A stretch of DNA of 64,000 nt from Pseudomonas sp. QS1027 (GCF_002814235.1 NZ_PHSU01000030.1:153130-217129); one strand, 5' to 3'. Numbered from the stretch's first letter, positions 51,490 to 60,797 are shown. Translations and numbers: made by a program. The notes: generated by a model not told the origin, from the letters alone.

Positions 51490-54400
51490 CAGCCCTCAGT
51501 CTCGGCTTGACGCTTGCTGAAGCGACGTTCCAGCTGGTTCATCGCCAGGAAAATCACCGGCGTGGAAAACAGCGTCAGCAACTGGCTGAGCAACAGCCCG
51601 CCGATGATCGCGATGCCCAGCGGATGACGCAGCTCCGAGCCGATGCCTGTGCCCAAGGCCAACGGCACCGCACCGAACAGCGAGGCCATGGAGGTCATCA
51701 GGATCGGCCGGAAACGCAGTTCCGCCGCCTTGCGAATCGCCGCCACCGGGTCGAGTCCGTCCTTGCGCTGCAACTCCAGGGCGAAGTCGACCATCATGAT
51801 GCCGTTCTTCATGACGATCCCGATCAACAGCACAATCCCGATCAGACCGATGATGTCGAACTGGGTACCGGTGACCAGCAACGCCAGCAAGGCGCCGAGG
51901 GCCGCCGAGAGCAAGGTCGAGAGAATGGTCACCGGGTGCACGAAGCTCTCGTAGAGCACACCGAGCATCAGGTAGACCACGATAATCGCCGCCGCCACCA
52001 GGAAGATCTGGTTCGACAGCGAGGACTGGAAGGTCGCGGCGGCGCCCTCCAGGTTGGCCTGTACGGTCAGGGGCAGGTCGACGTCTTTTTCAATCTGATC
52101 CAGGCGCGTCACGGCCGCGCCCAGGGTCTGGCCGGGAGCCAGGTTGAAGGAGATGTCGGCATAGGGGAACTGGCCCAGCCGGTTGATGGTGATGGGCGTG
52201 CGAATCACCTGCTGGGTGGCCATGCTCGCCAGGGGCGCCACGGCACCGCTGCTGGTGGTGACATAAAGTCCTGTCAGCAGGTCGGCGATATTGCGCGGTG
52301 GCCGGTCGGTGGCCATGACCACGTGATACTGGTTGAGCTGGGTGTAGATGGTCGACACCTGGCGCTGGCCGAAGGCGTCGTACAGCACGTTATCGATGGC
52401 CTGGGGCGTGACGCCCAGGCGGGAAGCCGTGGCGCGGTCGATATTGATCTGGATCTGGTTGCCGAACTGCATCGCCTGGCTTTGCACATCGCTGAACATC
52501 GGGTCCTTGCCGATGGCCGCCAGCAGTTTGGTCGTCCATTCCTCCAGGACCTGCGGGTCGGTGGCCTGCAAGCCGAGGCGGTAGCTGGTGGTCGAGATCG
52601 TCGCGTCGAGGGTCAGGTCCTGCACGCTGTGCAGGTACAGGCGCACCCCGGAATCATCGGCATTGGCATCCGACAACCGACGAATCACCACCGCCGCGCT
52701 GTCGCGATCGCCGCGATCCTTGAGGTTGATCAGCAGGTTGCCCTGGTTGATGGTCGGGTTGGTCTGGTCGATACCGACAAAGGACGACAGGCTGGCCACC
52801 GCCGGGTCCTTGAGAATCCGTGCGGCAAGTTTCTGCTGTTGCAACTCCATCTGCTGGAACGACACGGTGGGTGAACCCTGGGAAATGCCCTGGATCAGCC
52901 CGGTGTCCTGTTCGGGGAAAAAGCCCTTGGGCATGATCACAATGATGAACAGGGTCAGCAAGGCGGTGCAAACGATGGAAATCAGCGTCAAGGTGCGGTG
53001 CAGCAACACCCAGTCAAGGCCGCGGACGTAGTAGCCGTTGATCTTGTCGAAAAAGTCCGGACGCCGCTCCCCGCTGTGATTGCGCAGCATGCGCGAACAC
53101 ATCATCGGGGTCAGGGTCAGGGAGATGATCGCGGAAATCACGATGGTCACCGCCACCGTCATGGCGAACTCGCGAAACAGCCGCCCGACCACATCGCCCA
53201 TGAACAGCAGCGGGATCATCACCGCGATCAGTGCCACCGACAGCGAAATGATGGTGAAGCCGATCTGTGCCGAGCCCTTGAGCGCGGCCTGCAAAGGTGT
53301 ATCGCCCTCCTCCAGGTATCGGGTGATGTTTTCAATCATGACGATGGCGTCATCGACCACAAAACCGATGGCAATGGTCAGCGCCATCAAGGTCAGGTTG
53401 TTCAGGGAAAAGCCCAGGGCGTAGGCCACCGCCAGGGTGCCGATCAGGGTCAGCGGCACGGTGACGGCCGGAATGATCGTGGCCGGCACATTGCGCAGGA
53501 ACAGGAAGATCACCAGCACCACCAGCAGTATCGCGACGCCCAGTTCATACTGGACGTCGGTGACCGAGGCACGAATGGTCTGGGTGCGGTCGGTCAGCAC
53601 GCTGACTTTCAGCGTCCCCGGCAGGCTGGCGCGCAGTTTGGGCAGCAGTTGCTGGACCCGGTCGACCACCTGGATCACGTTCGCGCCCGGCTGGCGCTGG
53701 ATATTCAGCACGATCGACGGTGTGTCGTTGGTCCAGGCCGCCTGCCGTGGGTTTTCCGCACCCTGGATCGAGGTGGCGATCTGCGCGAGGCGGATCGGAG
53801 CACCGTTCTTGTAGGCGATCACCAGGTCGCGGTATTCCTCGGCCGATTGCAGTTGATCGTTGGCACCGATGGAGAACGCCTGGAACTTGCCGTCGATATT
53901 GCCCTTGGCCTGGTTGACGTTGGCCGCGCCCAGGGCAGTGCGCACATCCTCCAGGGACAGGCCCATGCTGTTGAGCGCCGAGGTGTTGGCCTCGATCCGT
54001 ACCGCCGGGCGCTGGCCGCCGCTGATGGTGACCAGCCCGACCCCGGAAATCTGCGAGATCTTCTGCGCCAGGCGGGTGTCGGCCAGGTCCTCGACCTTGG
54101 TCAGCGGCAATACATCGGAGGTCAGCGACAGCGTCAGGACCGGTGCATCGGCCGGGTTGACCTTGCTGTAGACCGGTGGGTACGGCAGGTTGGCCGGCAG
54201 GAAGGTGCCGGCGGCATTGATCGAAGCCTGTACTTCCTGTTCGGCGATATCCAGCGACAGCGACAGGTCGAATTGCAGGGTGATAACGGAAGCGCCATTG
54301 GAACTGGTGGAGCCCATCGACTTGAGGCCGGGCATTTCACCGAACTGGCGTTCCAGCGGTGCGGTGATCGAGGAACTGATCACATCCGGGCTGGCCCCGG

Positions 54401-54554
54401 GGTACTGGGTGAAGACCTGGATGGTCGGGTAATCGACTTCGGGCAGGGCGGAAACCGATAGAAAGTGATAGCCGAGCAACCCCAGCAGGAAGATGGCGAC
54501 CATCAACAGCGTGGTTGCGATGGGGCGCTCGATAAAGGGTCTGGAGACGTTCAT
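51489..54554 (-). CDS. muxB: RND efflux pump, MuxB/MdtB-like
   Basis: 1021 aa from the ATG at 54554 (MNVSRPFIERPIATTLLMVA); a TTG two codons earlier is not preferred. Proton-relay acids are in AIGFVVDDAIVMIENI, and twelve membrane segments are visible. It partners the MuxC-like pump. It begins 52 bp after the periplasmic adaptor gene and overlaps muxC by 1 nt. Confidence 0.93.
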   Translation of the reverse strand: MNVSRPFIERPIATTLLMVAIFLLGLLGYHFLSVSALPEVDYPTIQVFTQYPGASPDVISSSITAPLERQFGEMPGLKSMGSTSSNGASVITLQFDLSLSLDIAEQEVQASINAAGTFLPANLPYPPVYSKVNPADAPVLTLSLTSDVLPLTKVEDLADTRLAQKISQISGVGLVTISGGQRPAVRIEANTSALNSMGLSLEDVRTALGAANVNQAKGNIDGKFQAFSIGANDQLQSAEEYRDLVIAYKNGAPIRLAQIATSIQGAENPRQAAWTNDTPSIVLNIQRQPGANVIQVVDRVQQLLPKLRASLPGTLKVSVLTDRTQTIRASVTDVQYELGVAILLVVLVIFLFLRNVPATIIPAVTVPLTLIGTLAVAYALGFSLNNLTLMALTIAIGFVVDDAIVMIENITRYLEEGDTPLQAALKGSAQIGFTIISLSVALIAVMIPLLFMGDVVGRLFREFAMTVAVTIVISAIISLTLTPMMCSRMLRNHSGERRPDFFDKINGYYVRGLDWVLLHRTLTLISIVCTALLTLFIIVIMPKGFFPEQDTGLIQGISQGSPTVSFQQMELQQQKLAARILKDPAVASLSSFVGIDQTNPTINQGNLLINLKDRGDRDSAAVVIRRLSDANADDSGVRLYLHSVQDLTLDATISTTSYRLGLQATDPQVLEEWTTKLLAAIGKDPMFSDVQSQAMQFGNQIQINIDRATASRLGVTPQAIDNVLYDAFGQRQVSTIYTQLNQYHVVMATDRPPRNIADLLTGLYVTTSSGAVAPLASMATQQVIRTPITINRLGQFPYADISFNLAPGQTLGAAVTRLDQIEKDVDLPLTVQANLEGAAATFQSSLSNQIFLVAAAIIVVYLMLGVLYESFVHPVTILSTLLSAALGALLALLVTGTQFDIIGLIGIVLLIGIVMKNGIMMVDFALELQRKDGLDPVAAIRKAAELRFRPILMTSMASLFGAVPLALGTGIGSELRHPLGIAIIGGLLLSQLLTLFSTPVIFLAMNQLERRFSKRQAETEG

Positions 54555-54606
54555 GAGCAATGACTACCTGGGAGGCACAAACTGAGTGTCTGAGACATTG
54601 CTGAAC

Positions 54607-55728
54607 TCACTGGCTGACCACCTTGACGGGTGAGCCGTTGTCCAGTTTGTCGGCCCCTTCGGTAATCACCTGCTCGCCGACTTTCACGCCATTCTCCAGC
54701 ACCGCCGTCAGGTCGCCACTGACCGGCCCGCTCTTGATATTGCGCAAGCTGGCCTTGTTGCCTTGCACCACGAAGACGAAATCGCCCTTGCTACCGTGCT
54801 GGATCGCCAGGGTCGGCACCACCGCGACCTGCTGCAAGACGTCGGCCTTGAGCCGGGCGTTGACGAACTGATTGGGGAACAACGCATTGCCGGTGTCGTT
54901 GAATTGCGCCTTGACCCGCACCGTGCCGGTAGTGGTGTCGACCTGGTTGTCCAGGGCCAGCAAGGTCCCGCTGGCCAGCAGGTTATGTTTGTTGCGGTCA
55001 TAGGCCAGGACATCGACCTTGCCCTTGGTCATGGCCTGGTCGATGGCGCCCAGATCATCCTCAGGCACCGCGAAGATCACCGTGGCCGGGTTCATCTGGG
55101 TGATCACCGCGATCCCCGTGGTACTGCCCGCGGACACGAAGTTGCCGGGGTCCACCAGGCGCAGGCCGACGATGCCATCCACCGGCGAGGTGATGGTGCA
55201 GTAACTCACCTGCACTTGCAGGTTCTGCACCGCACCGTCGTCCGCCGCCACTGTCCCCACTTGCTCTTGCACCGTGGCGACCTGGGTATCGAGGGTTTGC
55301 TGGCTGACCGAGCCGACCTTGATCAATTCGCGAAAGCGCGCCAGGTCGCGCTGGGCATTGACCAGCACTGCCTGGTCGTGGGCCAGCAGGCCCTTGGCCT
55401 GGGCCAGCTGGGCCTTGAGCGCGCGGTCATCGATGCGCGCCACCACCTGGCCCTTGCTGACCCGCTGGCCTTCCTTGAAGTCCACCGAGGACAGGATGCC
55501 GGAGACCTGGCTGACCACGGTCACGCTGCGGGTCGGCGTCACCGTGCCCAGGGCATCGATGTACACCGGCACATCCATCAATTTGACGGCGACGGCCGTC
55601 ACCGGATCGCCCATCGAAGGCGGTTTGCCCTTGGGCTTGTTCAAGCTGTGATAAAGCACCCAGCCCCCGACAAGAAGCCCCAGCACCACGACCACCAGCA
55701 CAATTACTGTTCCTTTGCTGCGCTTCAC
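54607..55728 (-). CDS. muxA: RND periplasmic adaptor protein, MuxA/MdtA-like
   Basis: 373 aa. It is anchored by an N-terminal hydrophobic segment (TVIVLVVVVLGLLVGGWVLY). The typical membrane-fusion layout follows: beta-barrel and lipoyl domain (VSGILSSVDFKEGQRVSKGQVVARID), alpha-hairpin (AQAKGLLAHDQAVLVNAQRDLARF) and the second half of the lipoyl domain (VDGIVGLRLVDPGNFVSAG). It is the first gene of the muxABC-opmB operon; the promoter lies in the 300 bp region upstream. Confidence 0.93.
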   Translation of the reverse strand: MKRSKGTVIVLVVVVLGLLVGGWVLYHSLNKPKGKPPSMGDPVTAVAVKLMDVPVYIDALGTVTPTRSVTVVSQVSGILSSVDFKEGQRVSKGQVVARIDDRALKAQLAQAKGLLAHDQAVLVNAQRDLARFRELIKVGSVSQQTLDTQVATVQEQVGTVAADDGAVQNLQVQVSYCTITSPVDGIVGLRLVDPGNFVSAGSTTGIAVITQMNPATVIFAVPEDDLGAIDQAMTKGKVDVLAYDRNKHNLLASGTLLALDNQVDTTTGTVRVKAQFNDTGNALFPNQFVNARLKADVLQQVAVVPTLAIQHGSKGDFVFVVQGNKASLRNIKSGPVSGDLTAVLENGVKVGEQVITEGADKLDNGSPVKVVSQ

Positions 55729-56031
55729 TCATCTCTCCCCTGGGGCTTGCTTCTGTACGGGCAACGGCCACTGGCCATGACACTGAAGATTAGTCTGCTA
55801 TCGAGGTTGCGCCCGGCAACCTGAACCTGAGCTTTCTGGCTCAGTACGCCGATCGTGAAACTCTTGTCAGTTAAGCAAGTGACGAGCGGAGTGGAGAAAT
55901 GCCCGTGCACACTTGCGCGCTGTCGGGCGAGGTCTAGCCTATATGCCTTGTCATTCAAAAAAGTCTGAATTTCCCCAAGTCATCGGGTCGGCAGTGTGCT
56001 CCGTTGGTGAAGACGTCACGGAGTCCGAACC
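55729..56031. other. Promoter region between muxA and a small plus-strand gene
   Basis: 303 bp without a supported gene. It should carry the muxA promoter on the minus strand and the promoter of the 63 aa gene on the plus strand. No convincing regulator operator was recognised. Confidence 0.5.
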
Positions 56032-56223
56032 ATGGAGCAACCCCTCATCCAGATGGATGCCGCAACGGGAACCGGTGTAGCACTGTTTCGATACTTGAGC
56101 CAGGGCATTGAGGCGTGTACCGGCCTGGAAACAATCGCCAGGTCCATGGCGTTGTGTCAGCAGGCAGAAAGCTTATCGGCACCGCTGCTGATCGAACGAC
56201 ACTGGCAAGCCGTGCCGCCCTGA
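56032..56223 (+). CDS. Hypothetical protein, 63 aa
   Basis: Small ORF with GGAG 8 nt before the ATG (MEQPLIQMDAATGTGVALFR). The C-terminal half is helical (TIARSMALCQQAESLSAPLL). No family is recognised. It is divergent from muxA and 96 bp ahead of the lactonase gene. Expression is not certain. Confidence 0.5.
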   Translation: MEQPLIQMDAATGTGVALFRYLSQGIEACTGLETIARSMALCQQAESLSAPLLIERHWQAVPP

Positions 56224-56319
56224 GCCACCTCAGGATTGACAAGGGAGGTATGGCCGCCTAACAATCAGGCCAAGTCATACGATGACAGACAATTAAAACA
56301 ACAATAAAGAGCCCCTCAA

Positions 56320-57459
56320 ATGAGTCGAACCAAAACCCTGCAAGGTTTCGCCAGTGCCGCGCTGTTGATGATCACCCCACTGACCTGGGCCAACACCTAC
56401 GTCTACGTTTCCAACGCCAATGACGGTACGCTCAGCAGCTATGAACTGTCGACAAAGGGGCAATTGCAACCGCTGGCCACTACCGACGTCGGGGCTGGCG
56501 TCATGCCTCTGGCGCTGAGCCCAGACCACAGCAAGCTCTACGCTTCCATACGCGGCAAACCCTATTCGGTAGCGACCTACGCCATCAACCCGGCCAACGG
56601 TGCCCTCAAGCACCTGAAGAACGCCAAGGTTGCCGACAGCCTGGCCTACATCTCGACGGACAAGGCCGGTCACTATCTGTTCGGCGCGTCGTACGGCGAG
56701 GACCTGATCAGCGTCAATGCCATCGATGCCAAGGGCGTGGTGAGCGATGATGTACGACAAGTCATCAAGACCGGCCCGAACGCCCACTCGATCATTGTCG
56801 ATAAGACCAATCGTTTCGTGTACGCCGCCAACCTGGGTTCCGATCAATACCTGGAGTTCAAATTCGACGCCGCCAGCGGCAAGCTCACACCGTTGGGCCA
56901 TATCGACATGCCCAAGGGCAGTGGTCCCCGCCATCCGGTGATCTCATCCGATAACCGCTTCCTCTACCTGCTCAGCGAGATGGCCGGCACCGTGACCACG
57001 TTTGCCATCGACCCGAAGAGCGGACGCCTGAGCGAGCTGTCCGAAGTCAATGCCATCCCCGCTGACTCCGGCCTGGTACGCGGTATCGCCCGGCCGATGA
57101 TCAAGCCTGGCCAACCGACCCCGCCACCGCTGGCAGCCAATCTGATCTGGGCTGCCGATATCCAGCTCACCCCCAACGGGCGCTTCCTCTACACCTCTGA
57201 ACGCACCGGCAGCACGGTCAGTGCCTTTTCGGTAGACGGCAAAAGCGGCAAGCTGAGCTTCCTGCAGAACATCAAGGTCGAACAGCAACCACGGGGGATC
57301 ACCGTCGACCCATCGGGGAAATGGCTGTTGGTTACTGGAGAGAAAAGCCCTGAAGTGGGTGTTTATGCCATCGATCCGCTGCACGGCACGCTCACTCGTA
57401 GCTCCAGCGCACCGTCTGGTAAAGGCGCCAATTGGGTGCAAGCGGTCAGTTACCCGTGA
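56320..57459 (+). CDS. Exported lactonase-family beta-propeller protein
   Basis: 379 aa with a signal peptide (GFASAALLMITPLTWANTY). Seven-bladed propeller repeats are visible, for example VYVSNANDGTLSSYELSTKG, LSPDHSKLYASIRGKPYS and NGRFLYTSERTGSTVSAFSV. This is the pattern of 6-phosphogluconolactonase (Pgl/YbhE-like) and related carboxy-lactone hydrolases. As it is periplasmic, it is unlikely to serve the cytoplasmic pentose phosphate pathway; the substrate is unknown. A strong hairpin follows the stop. Confidence 0.87.
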   Translation: MSRTKTLQGFASAALLMITPLTWANTYVYVSNANDGTLSSYELSTKGQLQPLATTDVGAGVMPLALSPDHSKLYASIRGKPYSVATYAINPANGALKHLKNAKVADSLAYISTDKAGHYLFGASYGEDLISVNAIDAKGVVSDDVRQVIKTGPNAHSIIVDKTNRFVYAANLGSDQYLEFKFDAASGKLTPLGHIDMPKGSGPRHPVISSDNRFLYLLSEMAGTVTTFAIDPKSGRLSELSEVNAIPADSGLVRGIARPMIKPGQPTPPPLAANLIWAADIQLTPNGRFLYTSERTGSTVSAFSVDGKSGKLSFLQNIKVEQQPRGITVDPSGKWLLVTGEKSPEVGVYAIDPLHGTLTRSSSAPSGKGANWVQAVSYP

Positions 57460-57464
57460 AGTGC

Positions 57465-57498
57465 CAGGGAGAGGCGTGAGCCCCCTCGCCTCTCCCTG
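57465..57498. terminator. Bidirectional terminator
   Basis: Perfect 12 bp stem CAGGGAGAGGCG / CGCCTCTCCCTG with a 10 nt loop, between the convergent lactonase and DUF3224 genes. There is no long T-run; the plus-strand side has CTTAT. Confidence 0.75.
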
Positions 57499-57504
57499 CT
57501 TATC

Positions 57505-57903
57505 TCAGGTCAGTGAATAGTCAAACTGGTAGGAATGCTGACCTTCCGCAATAGTGATCACCAGGCGACCTACGAGCCCCGCCAGCCCCCCAGTACCGGA
57601 ATCCGGCACAACATCAATGGACTGCTCGGCTACGCCGCGGGTCATGGTGGAGCTGTGCTGCAATACAAAGCTGCCATTGCGCCCCTGAAGTGTGCCGGTC
57701 ACTGTCTCCATCGCCACGTAGCCCGCGGAACCCAGCACACTGCTACGGAAAGAAAGCATTTCACCTTGGCTGGTCGCCACGAGGTCGCCGTGAAATGCCT
57801 TGTTGAAGGACATGCGTCCAAGACCTGTTCCGCCAGCAAGATCGCTAAGGGCTTCGGGGTTTAGTTTGATTTCAAAAGAGCCATATGCTCGTGTGCTTTT
57901 CAT
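57505..57903 (-). CDS. DUF3224 family protein
   Basis: 132 aa from MKSTRAYGSFEIKLNPEAL. The whole family pattern is present: GRMSFNKAFHGDLVATSQGEML, SAGYVAMETVTGTLQGRNGSF, LQHSSTM, then VVPDSGTGGLAGLVGRLVI and a C-terminal HSYQFDYSLT. It is a small allene-oxide-cyclase-like barrel protein of unknown function, probably cytoplasmic. It is transcribed alone, with the terminator hairpin just beyond its stop. Confidence 0.88.
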   Translation of the reverse strand: MKSTRAYGSFEIKLNPEALSDLAGGTGLGRMSFNKAFHGDLVATSQGEMLSFRSSVLGSAGYVAMETVTGTLQGRNGSFVLQHSSTMTRGVAEQSIDVVPDSGTGGLAGLVGRLVITIAEGQHSYQFDYSLT

Positions 57904-57969
57904 GGAATGTTCCTCAAGAAAGGAATGGGTAACTTCCATACTGATAAATTGGATTTACCGGATTTCGGC

Positions 57970-58602
57970 TCACAGCGCCCTGGTGTTCAGCAAGCGTACG
58001 CCCAGACCGATGAATATCGCCCCAGTGGTGCGCTTCAAGGCCACAACCCAATGTGCGGCGCTGAGGCGTTTACTGAATCGGTAAGCGGTGTAGCAGTAAA
58101 CCGAATGGACCATCACTACGATAGCTGCAATGGTCAGGTACATCATCAGGAACTGCCCGGGAATGGGGCGCTCATGATCAAGAAACTGCGGTAAAAAAGC
58201 GCAGAGAAAAATCAGCGTTTTGGGGTTGCTCGCGGAAACCAGAAACGCCTCCATGCCAATTTTCCATTTCGATGACGGCGGGCTGGTTTGCGGCTCACCT
58301 TCTGGCCGGGTCACAGGCGTGCGGGCCAACAACTGGCGCAACCCGAGGTAGATCAGATAGCCGGCGCCAATGACCTTTAACGCCAGAAATGCCGTAGGCA
58401 CGGCGATGAGGATGGCACCCACGCCCAGTGCCACGCCGCTGGTCACCAGCAATTGAGCGACAAGGTTGCCAAGCAGTGTCACCGCCATGGCTGGAGGGCC
58501 GTAGCGTAGAGCGTTGCGCACGACCAATAGTACGTTTGGACCTGGAGACAAAGTCGTCGCCAGGTAGGCCAGGGCGAAAGTAAACCAAAGGTGCAGTGCC
58601 AA
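57970..58602 (-). CDS. LysE/RhtB family amino acid exporter
   Basis: 210 aa from a TTG start at 58602, chosen because AAGGA lies 8 nt upstream and the product (LALHLWFTFALAYLATTLSPGP) then matches the family N-terminus; a longer TTG frame to 58635 is possible. The LSPGPNVLLVVRNALRYG motif and six membrane helices are typical of RhtB exporters. It exports amino acids or homoserine-type compounds; the substrate is unknown. Confidence 0.88.
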   Translation of the reverse strand: MALHLWFTFALAYLATTLSPGPNVLLVVRNALRYGPPAMAVTLLGNLVAQLLVTSGVALGVGAILIAVPTAFLALKVIGAGYLIYLGLRQLLARTPVTRPEGEPQTSPPSSKWKIGMEAFLVSASNPKTLIFLCAFLPQFLDHERPIPGQFLMMYLTIAAIVVMVHSVYCYTAYRFSKRLSAAHWVVALKRTTGAIFIGLGVRLLNTRAL

Positions 58603-58647
58603 AGGGAAAATCCTTGATCCGGAGGGAATCGCCAAAGATGAGACCAG

Positions 58648-58830
58648 TCACATGCAAGTGGTGCGCCACCGCGGTGATAAAGAGAAAGGAGCACGTGCGA
58701 CAAGCATCCCGATCACACCCATCAACATCGCCCTGGCTGTGGGCATGAAGCAGTCACACACGGGGATCATGTGGACTACCTGGTGGAGGGGCATCTGCAC
58801 CATCCGCATGGTACCCACTGCGACAATCAT
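58648..58830 (-). CDS. Possible small hydrophobic protein, 60 aa
   Basis: Minus-strand ORF rich in Val, Met and Ala (MIVAVGTMRMVQMPLHQVVH, then CDCFMPTARAMLMGVIGML). I have the impression that similar short Met/Val-rich ORFs are annotated in other proteobacteria, but no ribosome site is clear and it may be a shadow. Within a 365 bp gap between LysE and GNAT genes. Confidence 0.25.
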   Translation of the reverse strand: MIVAVGTMRMVQMPLHQVVHMIPVCDCFMPTARAMLMGVIGMLVARAPFSLSPRWRTTCM

Positions 58831-58967
58831 GGCCCGGTCACCGTCAAAGGCTGATCAAACGGCTGGGCGTTGCTCATGAGAGTTTGCACATCGGGGCAAT
58901 GGAGGCTTTGATGTGCCGGTTGGACTCGAGCGGTTGCCGAACAAGTCATCCGAACCTCAGGAGAAAA

Positions 58968-59501
58968 ATGATGCAAGCCCTACCCATCTCTCCGTCAATT
59001 CTGGGTGAGTCACTTGAGCTGCGCCCGCTGGAAGCCGGGGATTTCGAATCACTTTACAGCGTCGCATCCGACCCGTTGATCTGGGTTCAGCATCCGAGCC
59101 CGACGCGCTACCAGGAACCGGTCTTTCGCGAATGGTTTAACGAAGCCCTTACCTCGCAGAGCGCGCTGGTCGTTATCGACCGAGGCAGCAGCAACGTAGT
59201 GGGCAGTTCTCGTTACTATGAGTTCAGCGAGGAAAAGCGTGAGGTTGCTATCGGATACACCTTCCTATCTCGCGAAAAATGGGGTGGCGGCGCAAATGGA
59301 GAACTGAAACGCCTGATGCTCAAGCATGCGTTTCTGTGGGTCGACACCGTCTGGTTCCACGTTGCCAGCCAAAATATTCGCTCGCAGCGGGCAATGGAGA
59401 AAATAGGTGGAAAGCTCTCCCATAAATCAATAAAGCAGCTAACTGTGGGCCAGCAGGAAAACTATTTTTATAAAATTGAGCGGGCAATATTTGAGGGTTG
59501 A
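58968..59501 (+). CDS. GNAT-family N-acetyltransferase
   Basis: 177 aa from MMQALPISPSILGESLELRP, with CAGGAG upstream; the longer ORF from 58884 lacks support. It shows the RimJ/RimL-type GNAT pattern: LRPLEAGDFESLYSVASDPL, then GSSRYYEFSEEKREVAIGYTF, the acetyl-CoA region with WGGGANGELKRLML, and NIRSQRAMEKIGGK. It may acetylate an amine on a small molecule or protein. This gene and its neighbours to about 62 kb look lower in GC than the rest of the window. Confidence 0.88.
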   Translation: MMQALPISPSILGESLELRPLEAGDFESLYSVASDPLIWVQHPSPTRYQEPVFREWFNEALTSQSALVVIDRGSSNVVGSSRYYEFSEEKREVAIGYTFLSREKWGGGANGELKRLMLKHAFLWVDTVWFHVASQNIRSQRAMEKIGGKLSHKSIKQLTVGQQENYFYKIERAIFEG

Positions 59502-59544
59502 CATCCCACTTCTTGCTCCTTTTCTCGGGTTTTGTAAAACGATA

Positions 59545-59561
59545 CTGTCAGAAACTGACAG
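59545..59561. promoter_or_regulatory. Inverted repeat upstream of the VOC gene
   Basis: Perfect 7 bp repeat CTGTCAG-AAA-CTGACAG, 45 bp before the VOC protein start. It could be an operator or the stem-loop of a GNAT-end terminator, but there is no T-run. Confidence 0.4.
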
Positions 59562-59606
59562 AGGCCTGAAGTAGATTGATGCCTCTCATTTCTGCCAGGT
59601 CAAATC

Positions 59607-59975
59607 ATGAAATTCTCGTCTGTCCGCCTCGTTACCAATAAGTTTGAACACCTCGTCCGGTTCTATCAAAATCTCTCGACCATTGAGCCCCGGCATCTTG
59701 CTGACGGGTTCGCCGAAATTCACTTCGACGGAGTCGTCCTGGCGATAAGCGATGAACGTCTGATCCGTCTTCATAACAACGGATTGGCGGTCGCCGCCAG
59801 CAACCGCTCGGCAATCCTGGAGTTTCAAGTGGATGATGTCGAGGCCGTGCTACTTCGGGTACGCGGTGCGGAAGTGGTGATGCCAATAACGATAATGCCC
59901 TGGGGCAATACCTCCCTGCTGCTCCGTGATCCAGATGGAAGCCTGGTAAACGTCTTTTCAAAACCATCAAGCTGA
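59607..59975 (+). CDS. VOC/glyoxalase-family protein
   Basis: 122 aa with the vicinal-oxygen-chelate fold: MKFSSVRLVTNKFEHLVRFYQ, FAEIHFDGVVLAISDERL, ILEFQVDDVEAVLLRVRGAE, and a C-terminal PWGNTSLLLRDPDGSLVNVF. The ending is the signature of this superfamily. It may bind a metal or a small aromatic molecule; antibiotic binding and dioxygenase roles are both known. No partner gene is evident. Confidence 0.87.
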   Translation: MKFSSVRLVTNKFEHLVRFYQNLSTIEPRHLADGFAEIHFDGVVLAISDERLIRLHNNGLAVAASNRSAILEFQVDDVEAVLLRVRGAEVVMPITIMPWGNTSLLLRDPDGSLVNVFSKPSS

Positions 59976-60122
59976 CCCCAAAGTGGGCGGTTTGGGCACG
60001 GCATGGATCAAGGAGGTCGCGAGGCTCGATACCCGCGCTCAATCGAATCCAATGCGGACAAAACCGTGGTCTATAATCGCCCATCCATATCAAGCACTTC
60101 CCTCATGACAAGGATGATAATC

Positions 60123-60797
60123 ATGACCGTAGATATCAGTAGCTTCGACATTGCGACCCCGTTGCCAACGTCAGCGACTAACCCGGTAGCGCTGGAGCTG
60201 AACGGCACTACGGCTCTCGCAGAATGCCCTACCGTAATCATCCGGCTGGCAGATGGATCTATTCAGCTCACAGCCCCCACCAAGGGCGCATCCAGCAAGA
60301 GCACACATCGAACGCGCTGCGAATGGAAAGAGTCGATTTACTGGACTCTGCTTGGCGCCGCCAATCATTGGAACCGGCAAGAGATGACCCTGGTGAAGGT
60401 AAACTCTGCTCAGAAGGTAGTGGTTTCACAGATGCACGTTCAGGACGATGTAGATCCGGCAATCAAGGTGTTTTGGGAGAAGAACTCACTCACTTATGCA
60501 TTTCGACAGGAATTCAACGGTGCCGATCCAACGCCTGCATTTCTGCTGGGTAACGTTGCGCTAGGTGCGAAGTTCAAGGTGAGCATCCATAGCAACTCTA
60601 GGGGCGCGATTATCGTGAGTGCCAGCACCGGCGGTCAGTCCGCCTCCTCTCCAACGCTTCAATTGGGAAGCTCCTGGCTGTCCAAGTCTTTCGATTTCCA
60701 TGGAGGGATTTACAATCAAATTGACTATACGGATGCCACACCGCCAACCGACGGCTCAATTTGCATTATCAGCCAACTGTCCGTGACTCACGTTTAA
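60123..60797 (+). CDS. Polysaccharide lyase family 7-like protein (alginate lyase fold)
   Basis: 224 aa from MTVDISSFDIATPLPTSATN, with AAGGA upstream; a frame extending to 60003 is less likely. The jelly-roll pattern of PL7 is visible: the HRTRCEWKE segment takes the position of the R-x-E-L-R motif, VVVSQMHVQDD that of Q-I-H, and DFHGGIYNQIDY that of the Y-x-K-x-G-x-Y-x-Q motif. There is no signal peptide, which is unusual for an alginate lyase. The last 42 bp overlap a convergent membrane-protein gene. The substrate is uncertain. Confidence 0.78.
   Translation: MTVDISSFDIATPLPTSATNPVALELNGTTALAECPTVIIRLADGSIQLTAPTKGASSKSTHRTRCEWKESIYWTLLGAANHWNRQEMTLVKVNSAQKVVVSQMHVQDDVDPAIKVFWEKNSLTYAFRQEFNGADPTPAFLLGNVALGAKFKVSIHSNSRGAIIVSASTGGQSASSPTLQLGSSWLSKSFDFHGGIYNQIDYTDATPPTDGSICIISQLSVTHV

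Noticed and set aside
55725..55958. 77 aa minus-strand ORF upstream of muxA
   Set aside because: Overlaps the muxA start in another frame and has no ribosome site; likely untranslated promoter DNA.
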